From DATHKG01 sp035489435 (GTDB lineage Bacteria; Bacteroidota; Bacteroidia; Chitinophagales; Chitinophagaceae), in the NCBI GenBank assembly GCA_035489435.1, contig DATHKG010000023.1: a stretch of 64,000 nt of DNA; one strand, given 5' to 3'. Positions 26,448-35,275 of the stretch are shown here, piece after piece; within the stretch, counting starts at the first letter, position 1; each line of letters starts with the position of its first letter. The notes under the pieces are model-generated. The model searched no databases and was not told the origin of the DNA. It saw only the letters and a program-made list of their open reading frames with translations. A program made the position numbers and the translations under genes.

Positions 26448-28457
26448 TTATTCTTTGTCGATCCGGACCAGAAACCCGCCTCCGGGGGCAAGGTGAATAT
26501 TTAATTCCTCCACTTTTTTTACCGGTACATTTTTCTTTAGATCATAGTCTGCGGCATACCGGTCTGCATTAACGCCATCCTTGCAGATCGTAGCGCTATA
26601 ATTTCCATTATCAAGAAAGTCCAGCTTGATTTTGATATCGCGAGGCGACCAGTCAGTCATTGCAGCAATAAACCAATCATTATCTTTCTTCCTGGCTGTT
26701 ACAATATATTCTCCCACTTTTCCATCGAGAATAATTGTTTCATCCCAGGTAGTTGGAAGATTACCGATAAGCTCCATGAAGTCGGGTTCTTTTAGTCCTT
26801 GCGAGGGATTGCCTGAGAAAAACTGCATGGGGCTGTCATATACAACGTACATGGACAGCTGGTGGCAACGTGTACCGGGACTGGTAACAACACCACTTAC
26901 AGGTCTTGTACCTTTTTCTGTTGCATTATTCAGCAGGCCGGGTTCATAGTCAAGTGAACCCGAAAGCATTCTCGTGTATGCAAGAGTAACATCGTGACCG
27001 GGAGTAATCCTGTTGCTCCATGCATTAAATTCCGACCCCAACACCCCTTCCCTGGATACGGCATTCGGATATGTTCTGCTGAATCCTTTCGGTGGAAATG
27101 CTCCATGATACATGACCATGATCTTGTGATCGGCGCAGGCCTTTGCGATCCGGTGATAATAATTTATCATTTTCTGATCATCGCGGTCCATGAAATCAGT
27201 CATTATAAAGTCGACTCCCCATTTATTGAATTGGTCAAGTGCAGAATCTAATTGCCGGCCGAGCGTCATTGACAGCGTCCACATAGCTATTTTAATTCCC
27301 TTTTCCTTTGCATAAGCCACAAGTGTGTCCATACTTATGGCTGGATTTATTTTGAACAGGTCGTTATTATCGCTCCATCCGGCATCCATCATGATACGCT
27401 CAAATCCAAATCGTTTTGCAAAATCAATATAGTATTTGTAAGAAGCAGTATTGAGCCCTGCCCGGAAGGGTACATCAAAAAGATTGATATCAATGATCCA
27501 TTCATCAGTAATTTGTCCGGGTTTTACCCAGGAAAAATCACCTGCAATCGTGGGTGCACCCAGGCGATACACCAGGTCGTTACCGGGAAGCGACTTGTCT
27601 TCTGGCGCAATGATTAAAACACGCCAGGGGAAGCTGCGTTTTCCTGATGTTCTTGCAATAAAAGGAGCACGTTTTGTCACGAGCATTTGCGAATAGAGCT
27701 CGTTCGTTGATTTTTCTTCAAGGGGATAGCCTGCAAAAACCCCTTTGAGTTTGTTAGTGCCGGTTCCACCTAAAAACATTCCGGGATAATCATAAAGATC
27801 AGATTCGGTGATAGCGATCTTGGGACCTGTTTGTGGTGCAACAAGCACAGGTGAATAACCCAGTACCCCATTTTGAATACTATCCAACCTTATGAGTGGA
27901 TATTCTTCTTCAAAACTGGTATGAAAAATATCAATATTCGGTCGTTTTTTTACCGTGGGAAACCAGGCTGCAGCATTACCTGGAAAATTAAACTCCGCCA
28001 GTTCATTAATAACAGTTATTGAATCCCTGAATGAAGTGGATATTCTATAGGCAACCCCATCATCATAAACCCTGAACTCGACCTTGAAAGGTTTTTTAAA
28101 CTGGATGGTCAGCAAAGAATAGATATCCGGTATTATTTTTCTTTTTTCCGGTACAGGAGAGATAATCTGTTCGTTAATTTGTTTTACCGATGACGAGCGA
28201 ATTGAATTTGATGAGAGAGCTGAATTTCCCGCAGCGAGCGCCACGTTATTCTCCAGTTCCAGGTCAATTGAAGAAATATCCAATATGCGTTTATTTTCAT
28301 AAGTAATATAATAATTCAACTGTTTTGCCATCCATGTTTTTACACAGATTTTGCCCGAAGGGGAATAAACCCGAATTGTGTCAATTGCCCGACTTTCGGT
28401 AAACACACTGAGAAAAGCGAGGATAAGAATACAATGCCTGCAACTGGATTTAATCAT
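26448..28457 (-). CDS. Glycoside hydrolase family 97 protein
   Basis: This 669-residue protein has a signal peptide (HCILILAFLSVFTESRA). It has the three GH97 parts: an N-terminal beta-sandwich (to about 290, FRVYDDGVAYRISTSF), a TIM barrel (about 290-560, RIMMDAGWSDNNDLF, GIKIAMWTLS, GVDFIMTDFMDRDDQ, YHGAFPPKGFSRTYPN) and a C-terminal sandwich. The barrel Asp context VDF(x)nD and the absence of the SusB glutamate pattern fit the retaining (alpha-galactosidase-like) subgroup rather than the inverting SusB alpha-glucosidases; this is inference. It is probably periplasmic. It stands near the DUF1080 pseudogene on the same strand. Confidence 0.92.
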   Translation of the reverse strand: MIKSSCRHCILILAFLSVFTESRAIDTIRVYSPSGKICVKTWMAKQLNYYITYENKRILDISSIDLELENNVALAAGNSALSSNSIRSSSVKQINEQIISPVPEKRKIIPDIYSLLTIQFKKPFKVEFRVYDDGVAYRISTSFRDSITVINELAEFNFPGNAAAWFPTVKKRPNIDIFHTSFEEEYPLIRLDSIQNGVLGYSPVLVAPQTGPKIAITESDLYDYPGMFLGGTGTNKLKGVFAGYPLEEKSTNELYSQMLVTKRAPFIARTSGKRSFPWRVLIIAPEDKSLPGNDLVYRLGAPTIAGDFSWVKPGQITDEWIIDINLFDVPFRAGLNTASYKYYIDFAKRFGFERIMMDAGWSDNNDLFKINPAISMDTLVAYAKEKGIKIAMWTLSMTLGRQLDSALDQFNKWGVDFIMTDFMDRDDQKMINYYHRIAKACADHKIMVMYHGAFPPKGFSRTYPNAVSREGVLGSEFNAWSNRITPGHDVTLAYTRMLSGSLDYEPGLLNNATEKGTRPVSGVVTSPGTRCHQLSMYVVYDSPMQFFSGNPSQGLKEPDFMELIGNLPTTWDETIILDGKVGEYIVTARKKDNDWFIAAMTDWSPRDIKIKLDFLDNGNYSATICKDGVNADRYAADYDLKKNVPVKKVEELNIHLAPGGGFLVRIDKE

Positions 28458-28639
28458 ATTTTTGGCAATTCACCAATCGTAAAATTTATCAATTCGGGTA
28501 CAATTTCGTGTTTTTCAGATCAGTTTCATTATCCGGCTTCTCTAACATATATTGGATGGATATAAGAAATGATCTTATGGCTCCGTTCTAATGTTGGCGG
28601 GAACTCCATACGCACCTGGGGCAGCAATAATTATTCAAA

Positions 28640-29332
28640 TCACAATCTCCTTACTCTTATATTTTTAAGCCAAACTTTTTCGCCATGATGCTGGAACATG
28701 ATAAGCCCATCGGACGATTTGCCAAAATCCGGATTTTTGCTATACTTGCTTTATAGAATCAGCTCTGTCATTTCAGGTGAGCCCATTTCATACTCCACAA
28801 CTTTGTTACCATTGAGCCAATGCTCTACATGGTTGCCTTTCACGATTAGCTTTGCTGTATTATATTCACCAACCGGTTTCAGGTGTTTGTGCTGTGGAAT
28901 AATAAGATCATACAGTGATCCTGCAGAACGTATAGCAGCTGTGTCGTTAAACCCTATATCGTCCAAAAGCTGCATTTCAAAATTATCAAGCCAATTAGGG
29001 CTATTGCCATTATTTGATTGATGGGCGGATGATTCCTTCATGTGAAAAAAGATACCGCTGTTTCCGGCTTTGGATACTTTCCATTCAAAAGCAAGTTCGA
29101 AGTTCTTATAAGCTGTTTTGGTGACAAGATCAATATTGGGAACACCCGTTTGTGTAACCAGGGCGCCATTCACAACCCGCCAAGCTTTGCCTGGAAAGCT
29201 GTCCATGTTATAACCACGCAATTTGCCGGTTGAGCCGCCATTAAATAAAGTTTCCCATTTACCAGTTTGAGCATTGGCCACATCAGTTAGCAAGAGCAAA
29301 AAGCTGATGCAGAATAAAAAAAAGATTTTCAT
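28640..29332 (-). pseudogene. 3-keto-disaccharide hydrolase (DUF1080) gene interrupted by an in-frame stop
   Basis: Residues 1-193 carry a signal peptide (LFCISFLLLLTDVANAQ) and the DUF1080 jelly-roll (WETLFNGGSTGKLRGY, FELAFEWKVSKAGNSGIFFH). After TELIL a TAA (28,753-28,751) interrupts the frame, which then continues without a shift as SKYSKNPDFGKSSDGLIMFQ, then HHGEKVWLKNIRVRRL and a stop at 28,642-28,640. That is exactly the expected C-terminal strand pair of the domain. A single nonsense change would therefore inactivate it. The family cleaves 3-keto-glucosides and is commonly found near sugar utilisation genes, consistent with the GH97 neighbour. Confidence 0.88.
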
Positions 29333-29865
29333 AAATAGCAGTTGACTAGATGATAAAAAAGAATAACCGAAACGCTCTCATAGGATGTCTGAAACTGAAA
29401 ACTTCCTTTTCCATCTTGGGGCAGGACAGGTCTGCTCAGAGTCATTGACCAGTAATTAAGTATAGGCCTTACTGTCCAGTAAGATAAAGGGTAAATGTGA
29501 TTAATAATTACTTTCTGCATAATCCATCGGATTTTTGACAGCCTTATGATACATAATGGGGATATGAACGAACGCATTTATCATTCATTGAATCTTCTAG
29601 CTTCAATAAACGTTTTTTGATTGGATCAAATCCAGCTTCATGTGACTTAATGTTATTAGCTGAGCTCCATGTGTGATCACTCATGTACTATTGTTTGGAC
29701 GTTCGGAATGCCAGGAAGGCAGCTTCCTGTACTGCTTTTACGTAAATAAATTTTAGCTACTCATTTAGGTGATAAAAATATACTTTCATAATTTATATAA
29801 TTCGCTCGCCGCATTGCTGGTTTCATAATTACCATTAAATTTATACAGACTATTTATACCAAAAC
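29333..29865. other. Intergenic region upstream of the second ECF sigma gene
   Basis: This 533-bp gap lies between the divergent DUF1080 relic and the sigma factor. I see no protein-like frame. A loose repeat of CCAGTAA...TAAG occurs around 29,450-29,485. Promoters for both neighbours must lie here. Confidence 0.35.
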
Positions 29866-30441
29866 TTGCCATTAGAAAAAGACTTGCTGATTAAAATTAC
29901 CGAAGGCGATGAACTTGCCTTTAAGCAGTTTTTTGAATACTATGTAAAAAAAATTTACCAGTTTACACTGGGCTATGTTAAACATAGTGCTGAAGCCCAG
30001 GACATCACGCAAACTGTCTTTATAAAAATTTGGGAAAAACGATCTGAAATCAACTTTTCCCAGTCAATTGATGGTTTTGTTTTCACCATTACCTACAGAG
30101 TTATCATTGATGCGTTCAGGCGATCCAGCTCTAAATTCCCCGAAAAAAACAGACGGGAATTTTCTGACAATATGGCTTCGTCTAATCGTTCCGATGACCT
30201 GTTACATGCTCACCAACTTGAATCGTTGTATGAGCAATCACTTCGGAATTTGCCACCGAAAAGGAAGGAAATTTTTATACTAAGCAGGCATTTTGGGCTT
30301 TCAAACCGGGAAATTGGAGAACGCCTTGGCCTCTCCGTAAAAACGGTAGAAAATCAAATGACTGCAGCCCTGGCTACTCTTAGACGATTCTTTTTAAATT
30401 CAGACCTTATCCCGGCAATCATCTTGTACCTGTTTTATTAA
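29866..30441 (+). CDS. ECF RNA polymerase sigma factor, TTG start
   Basis: This 191-residue sigma factor has region 2 (about 10-95, FEYYVKKIYQFTLGYVKHSA, DITQTVFIKIWEKRSEI) and region 4 (about 120-180, LPPKRKEIFILSRHFGLSNR with the HTH IGERLGLSVKTVENQM). No in-frame ATG precedes region 2, so translation most likely begins at the TTG at 29,866. The gene is convergent with the pyruvyl transferase-like gene (17 bp between stops). It is probably the partner of the FecR at 38,750-39,907, ~8 kb away, though the separation is unusual. Confidence 0.88.
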   Translation: MPLEKDLLIKITEGDELAFKQFFEYYVKKIYQFTLGYVKHSAEAQDITQTVFIKIWEKRSEINFSQSIDGFVFTITYRVIIDAFRRSSSKFPEKNRREFSDNMASSNRSDDLLHAHQLESLYEQSLRNLPPKRKEIFILSRHFGLSNREIGERLGLSVKTVENQMTAALATLRRFFLNSDLIPAIILYLFY

Positions 30442-30458
30442 CCGGCTGAAAAATTGAG

Positions 30459-31709
30459 TTAGACCTTTGCCAGGCTCTTTTTTACGATTTCCATAGTGGC
30501 TTTCTGTCTGCCCACCACTATTTTCTGTGCTTCGGCTACTTTTTGTTTGGCTTTTTTGGGATTCTTCGCCACCCACAAAACGGTTGGTACAATGTTTTTA
30601 ACTTCGTCATCCACGTCATGGTCAAACAGCCATTCACCCAATCCTATATCGCGCCACATAATTCCTTTACTGGTCTGTTCTTTAAACCGGCACACTATCG
30701 CGGGAATGCCATGCCCGATACACATAATGGGAGAATGTTGTTCATTGCCAAATATACCGGCCGAAAGTTTGTAAGTACTAAGCGCTTCATCAGTGAGCCA
30801 GTATCGATCGCGCCAAACAACTTTACTCTTGATATCATCAGGCAATGGATCGTACAACATTTCCTTACCTATTGCTACCTGTGTCTGATCTTCCGGAACG
30901 ATCAGAATTTTCAGATCTGTTTGCTGCACTACTGCGATGATGGCATCCCGTAATGGTTTGTGATCATGTTCTTTCATGGCCTGGTTTCGGGCATCTCTTT
31001 CCGCGTTGAAAGCGGCGTTCTTGCTAGGAATTAACCAATAAGGGGTATTGCGATATTTAGGAATTACGCACATAAATTTCCCTTCTTTTAATCCATGCTC
31101 TTCCAGGAAAGTTTTTGCTGCAACATCGTTCAGTATATCAGTAGCAAATGCACCATCGGGTCCAAACTCCATTATTTTTGATGCAGCTCCATTAGATTTA
31201 GCAAAGTTCAAAGAAGCTGAATCCCTGAAAAAAGCAAAATCCGCCTTTGTTAGTAACTCTATCCCTTCCGGAGATTTATCGCTATAGGTAATTCCATAGA
31301 TGCCATACGGTTTACCGGTTTCCTTTGACCAGCGGGCAACATCAGTTTTGGCAACCAGTGAGGGCCCTGATCCATGCAGGAGAAAATCACATTCGCTGAA
31401 AGCCCGGGCCACAGCTTCTTTGTCCGCACCCGTAAAAATTTCAAGGTTTGGAAAACGTTTTGAAATTATTTCTTTCGCGCCATTGTCCAGGGTATTTGCC
31501 CAGAGACGCACTTCTGCATCCGGAACATATTTCTCCAGCAGATGAAGTACACCGGGTGTATGCGCTATATCACCAATGTTTACCGTTTGCCAGCCAGATC
31601 TTAAAACGATCTTCTTTTTAGCAAGCCCTGCTTTTAAAAAATCCGGGAAAGTGGTTAACAGTCCCAATCCAAGGGTACCGTTTTTGAGGAAATGTCGGCG
31701 TGTTTGCAT
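30459..31709 (-). CDS. Polysaccharide pyruvyl transferase-like protein with Tat signal (paralogue 1)
   Basis: This 416-residue protein begins with a twin-arginine leader (MQTRRHFLKNGTLGLGLL). The rest matches the pyruvyl transferase fold: IGDIAHTPGVLHLLEKYVPD, FLLHGSGPSLVAKTD, FAFFRDSASLNFAKSNG, EFGPDGAFA, GNEQHSPIMCIGHGIPAIV. Cytoplasmic family members move pyruvate from PEP to surface glycans; a Tat-exported copy cannot use cytosolic PEP, so a different reaction or a binding role is likely. It lies last in the second Sus operon. Confidence 0.85.
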   Translation of the reverse strand: MQTRRHFLKNGTLGLGLLTTFPDFLKAGLAKKKIVLRSGWQTVNIGDIAHTPGVLHLLEKYVPDAEVRLWANTLDNGAKEIISKRFPNLEIFTGADKEAVARAFSECDFLLHGSGPSLVAKTDVARWSKETGKPYGIYGITYSDKSPEGIELLTKADFAFFRDSASLNFAKSNGAASKIMEFGPDGAFATDILNDVAAKTFLEEHGLKEGKFMCVIPKYRNTPYWLIPSKNAAFNAERDARNQAMKEHDHKPLRDAIIAVVQQTDLKILIVPEDQTQVAIGKEMLYDPLPDDIKSKVVWRDRYWLTDEALSTYKLSAGIFGNEQHSPIMCIGHGIPAIVCRFKEQTSKGIMWRDIGLGEWLFDHDVDDEVKNIVPTVLWVAKNPKKAKQKVAEAQKIVVGRQKATMEIVKKSLAKV

Positions 31710-31718
31710 ATAAAAAAA

Positions 31719-31925
31719 TTAGTTAGAAGATTTAGTTAATCAGATAATTAAGTTGCTCAGATAAATTTGTGGTCAGATATTTTAGTTAGTCAGAGAATTT
31801 ATTTAGTAAGACAAATTCCGTTGCCCAGAATTTAGTTGCTCAGAATTTTGTTGTTAATAGAACTTAGTTAATCGAAAAATTAGTTAGTCAGATACTTTGG
31901 TTACTCAGATAATTGTAGTGATTTT
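31719..31925 (-). repeat. Array of about twelve degenerate 17-bp tandem repeats
   Basis: Read on the minus strand the consensus is AATTATCTGACTAACTA. About twelve copies of 15-18 bp fill the space directly upstream of the paralogue 1 start (31,709). The units are divergent, and there are no spacers, so this is not a CRISPR. It would be transcribed as a leader between the two pyruvyl transferase-like genes. Confidence 0.75.
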
Positions 31926-31931
31926 AATACT

Positions 31932-32130
31932 TTGGACGCTTACTGCATACTTTTTTCTAAATGCTCCGGAAGTTTTCTGCATAAGGATTTTTATTAATGA
32001 CTTAGGAAGATTACTGTATATCGTTTGTTTTAGTTATTTCGGAAGCTTACTGTTTATTGTTTTCCACTAAATACTTCTAAGCTTACTGTATACTGTTTTT
32101 ACCAAAGACTTCGGAAAGCTTATTTCATAC
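31932..32130 (-). repeat. Array of six degenerate ~36-bp tandem repeats across the paralogue 2 stop codon
   Basis: On the minus strand the units begin with GTATGAAATAAGCTT, GTATACAGTAAGCTT, ATAAACAGTAAGCTT, ATATACAGTAATCTT, TTATGCAGAAAACTT and GTATGCAGTAAGCGT. The first contains the last codons and stop of paralogue 2 (ATG AAA TAA). The remaining copies fill the intergenic space up to the 17-bp array. Confidence 0.75.
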
Positions 32131-33496
32131 TGGCTTTGATATGGTTCATGGATGCCCTCTGTCTTTCTTCCACCACCGCCATGGCAGCTTTTACTTTTGT
32201 TTTTGCCGCAGGATAATTTTTAACAATGGTTGAGAGCGCAGACACCAGTTCATCCGTCTTTACCACATCAATATCAAAAAGCCATTCAGGCAAACCGATA
32301 TCTCTGAACATCCAGCCTTTGCGGCCGTTAGAAACCGGCCTGGCGTGCAGTATTGGAACACCTAAAGTGAGTGCCATAATAAGAGTATGTGGCTCCATTC
32401 CAAATACCACGCTGGCATGTTGCAAAATACCCATGGTTTCATCAGCATTTGTCCACCACTCTTCACGGCACACTACATGAGATTTTATATCTGCGTCCAG
32501 CGAATCATACAATTGAATTTTTCCCTGCAGCCCTTCTTTCACTGCTTCAGGAAATATCAATACGCGTTGCCCCGTATTTTTTACCCAGTAAGTAATCATT
32601 GCTTTCACTTTGTCGAGCCGCAAGCGGTCTTCCGCCAACTTTTCCGGGGTGGAACTAGGGTTCATCAGGTCGCCTGGCTTACCATCCTTCGAAGTATTGG
32701 TTCGGATGTTCACTGCCAAAAACTTTCCTTTCTCCAGTTTATTGGCCTGCAGGTAACGGAGCCCTGCTTCATTGTCAATAACATCAATTCCAAAACATCC
32801 ATCGGGTGCAAACTCAAGAACCCTGGGTTTGAATGCATTTTCTTTTACAAACGCCAGTGAGTTTTTATCACGGCAATATACAAACGCAGCCCTGTTCAAT
32901 ACATCGCGGTAAAACAACATCGAAGGGGGTGCCATTTTATCAAAGGACTGCCCATATGGTCCAAACGGTATCTTGTTATTGTAACAATACAGCATAGGCG
33001 CTAACAAACCAATCATGCCATCCCAGTTATAGTTAAATAGACCATAGTTGAAACTCATGCCGGAGTTGTGGATATACATATTAGCTTTATCAAAAGCTTC
33101 TTTCAAATCGCTGTTCATAGGCGAATCTCCTTCCGAAAATAACCCGCGAACTATTTTTACTTTCGGAAAATATTTAGCTACCAGCGCTTCTGTAATAGGC
33201 CTGGGTGCTGCGTGCCAGAGTACAATTTCTGCATCCGGGATATAGCGTTCCAGGAGCCGGATTGTGCCGGGTGTATGGCCAATATCCCCAACATTATAAT
33301 CATTCCAGGAAGAACGCAGCAATACCGTTTTAGTTGCACTTCCTTTTTTCTCTGGTGCGTTTGAAGTATTAACTGGTGCGTTTACAGTATTCGCAGGTGC
33401 GTTTGAATTAGTCGCAGCAGTAACAGATCCGAAAGCCAACGGAAGCAAACCTAATCCGGATTTCTTAAGAAAATCTCTTCTTCCCTGGTTAGTCAT
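32120..33496 (-). CDS. Polysaccharide pyruvyl transferase-like protein with Tat signal (paralogue 2)
   Basis: This 458-residue protein has a twin-arginine leader (NQGRRDFLKKSGLGLLPLAF) and then a short repetitive linker of three 7-residue units (N-A-P-x-N-T-x). The fold blocks match paralogue 1: VGDIGHTPGTIRLLERYIPD, MYIHNSGMSFNYG, FVYCRDKNSLAFVKEN, EFAPDGCFGID, GMEPHTLIMALTLGVPILHA, FRDIGLPEWLFDIDV. It follows susD in the same direction (63-bp gap), so both paralogues probably belong to the SusCD operon and act on or bind its ligand in the periplasm. The exact reaction is unknown. Confidence 0.85.
   Translation of the reverse strand: MTNQGRRDFLKKSGLGLLPLAFGSVTAATNSNAPANTVNAPVNTSNAPEKKGSATKTVLLRSSWNDYNVGDIGHTPGTIRLLERYIPDAEIVLWHAAPRPITEALVAKYFPKVKIVRGLFSEGDSPMNSDLKEAFDKANMYIHNSGMSFNYGLFNYNWDGMIGLLAPMLYCYNNKIPFGPYGQSFDKMAPPSMLFYRDVLNRAAFVYCRDKNSLAFVKENAFKPRVLEFAPDGCFGIDVIDNEAGLRYLQANKLEKGKFLAVNIRTNTSKDGKPGDLMNPSSTPEKLAEDRLRLDKVKAMITYWVKNTGQRVLIFPEAVKEGLQGKIQLYDSLDADIKSHVVCREEWWTNADETMGILQHASVVFGMEPHTLIMALTLGVPILHARPVSNGRKGWMFRDIGLPEWLFDIDVVKTDELVSALSTIVKNYPAAKTKVKAAMAVVEERQRASMNHIKASMK
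33354..33416 (-). repeat. Three in-frame 21-bp tandem repeats encoding the linker of paralogue 2
   Basis: Units at 33,354-33,374, 33,375-33,395 and 33,396-33,416 each begin GGTGCGTTT on the plus strand. They encode N-A-P linkers after the Tat signal. Copy number could vary between strains without a frameshift. Confidence 0.8.
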
Positions 33497-33559
33497 ACGT
33501 TATTATTTGTGGTATCCATATTCGTTTGAATATAGTTCAGGTAAATTATCTAAGGAAGT

Positions 33560-35275
33560 TCAATAACCGGGATTTTGTTGGAATACCGCATCTGTATTGG
33601 CATCTATCACCTTTTGTGGTATTGGCCAAAAATTGTTGAAATCGCGGATGGTATTTCCGGATGATGGTCCATTGGGAACAGAAGGTTTAGAATTATATTT
33701 TCTTACCCGATCAACCAGGCGTCCCATCCGGATAAGTGTTCTCAACCGGGGTTCTTCTACCACCAGTTCCCTTGCTCTTTCATCGAGTATATAATCTTCC
33801 GTAACGGCAGCAGGTAATACGGGAATAGCCTTGGCCCGGTTTCTAACCACGTTAATATCGGCAGCTGCCATTGTCAAATCCCCCTTGCGGAAATATGCTT
33901 CTGCACGAAGCAGATAGGTTTCTGCTACCCGCATGCGACTAAAATCTTTTACGGAGTTTCCATTAAGATTATTGTTACCCAATTGTGTGCCTTCAATTTT
34001 CCGGAAATAAGGATAGTATTGTCTTAATGTATCTACAATGATATTGGTGAGTGAACCATCAAGTTTTACAATAAATAATTCGCCATTTGGCGTCGCTCTT
34101 CTTGTTTGAATCAGCTTACCGAAATATTGATTATCTGCCGGGTTATTGTAATAATAATCACGCCTTATATTGAACCTGGAATTTCTGATATCCGTATTAT
34201 CTAAACTCCAGACATCATATTTAAGATAATTTGTAGGAGAGTTAACGCCAATTCCACGGCCTAAACTATCATTAGGCAGGCATGCTATATTATTCGGAGA
34301 GCGCAGGCGGTCATACTCAGGTCCCCAATATCTTATACTATTGTTAGCGGAACTTGCACTAAAACTTCCGCCAACAGTAAAATTTTCAAACTGCCATGCC
34401 CACATTACTTCTTTATTACCTCTCGACTTGTTGATCTGTCCATCTGCAAAAATATCGGAGAAAACATCTCCTGGCCTTGAGGCAGCAGCTCCGAATCTTG
34501 CAGTCATGATTTCATAATCTCCGGCTTCTTTGCTGATAACCTTGGATGCGGCCTCAATAGACTTATCATAGTTAGATGCATCCTTAGATTCCATCCCGAT
34601 TGAAATATAAATTTCGCTTAGCAGGTGATAAGCTGCCGCCCTTGGTATTCTACCATCCGGCACAGTAGTAGGTAAAATAGCAACAGCTTCTTCCAGGTCC
34701 TTTGCTGCAAAATTTAGTACCTCCAATCTCGGGCTGCGCACAAAATCAAATTTTGGTTCAACAGTTCGTTCCGCCACAATGGGAACACCGCCATAAATAT
34801 TAGCCAGGAAATTGTAGGTATATGCCCTGAAAAACAGTGCCTGTCCTTTTATGTTATTTCGTGCATCCGTGTCGATTGGTAAATCCGGGTTGTCAATATC
34901 CTCCAGGATCTGGTTTGCCCGTACAATCATTTGCTTATAAGCCCAATCCCAGTAAATGATCGTAGCATCTAAATTCGGATTAAGTAAGCTGTAATCTTTG
35001 TTTCCACGAGAATCGTTTCTTCCCCATTGGGTTAAATCGGTACCCACCGTCATGTATTCAAAATTGTTGGAAGCGATAATATGTTCCTGCCTGGCACCTT
35101 CATATAATCCTACAACAGCAGCATCATAACCGGCTTTATTGGTGAGCAGGTTCTCCGGGCTGAACCGATCCAATGGAACTTCATCCAGGTAGTCTTTACC
35201 ACAGGAAAAACTAAATATGGCTATTGCGATATATGCGAGGTGTAATTTGTTTCTGTTTTTCATAATCACGCGCAT
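33560..35275 (-). CDS. SusD/RagB family outer-membrane nutrient-binding lipoprotein
   Basis: This 571-residue protein has a lipoprotein signal ending at FSFSC (LHLAYIAIAIFSFSC). Family features include LDEVPLDRFSPENLLTNKAG, ALFFRAYTYNFLANIYGGVP, and C-terminal LDERARELVVEEPRLRTLIR. It begins at the susC stop (an ATG at 35,275 abuts the TAA; the ATG at 35,263 gives a cleaner signal peptide). It should form the lid of the SusC transporter encoded immediately upstream. Confidence 0.95.
   Translation of the reverse strand: MRVIMKNRNKLHLAYIAIAIFSFSCGKDYLDEVPLDRFSPENLLTNKAGYDAAVVGLYEGARQEHIIASNNFEYMTVGTDLTQWGRNDSRGNKDYSLLNPNLDATIIYWDWAYKQMIVRANQILEDIDNPDLPIDTDARNNIKGQALFFRAYTYNFLANIYGGVPIVAERTVEPKFDFVRSPRLEVLNFAAKDLEEAVAILPTTVPDGRIPRAAAYHLLSEIYISIGMESKDASNYDKSIEAASKVISKEAGDYEIMTARFGAAASRPGDVFSDIFADGQINKSRGNKEVMWAWQFENFTVGGSFSASSANNSIRYWGPEYDRLRSPNNIACLPNDSLGRGIGVNSPTNYLKYDVWSLDNTDIRNSRFNIRRDYYYNNPADNQYFGKLIQTRRATPNGELFIVKLDGSLTNIIVDTLRQYYPYFRKIEGTQLGNNNLNGNSVKDFSRMRVAETYLLRAEAYFRKGDLTMAAADINVVRNRAKAIPVLPAAVTEDYILDERARELVVEEPRLRTLIRMGRLVDRVRKYNSKPSVPNGPSSGNTIRDFNNFWPIPQKVIDANTDAVFQQNPGY

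Noticed and set aside
31719..32130. Possible CRISPR array
   Set aside because: The repeats are degenerate, directly abutting and without unique spacers; no cas gene is nearby. They are tandem repeats.
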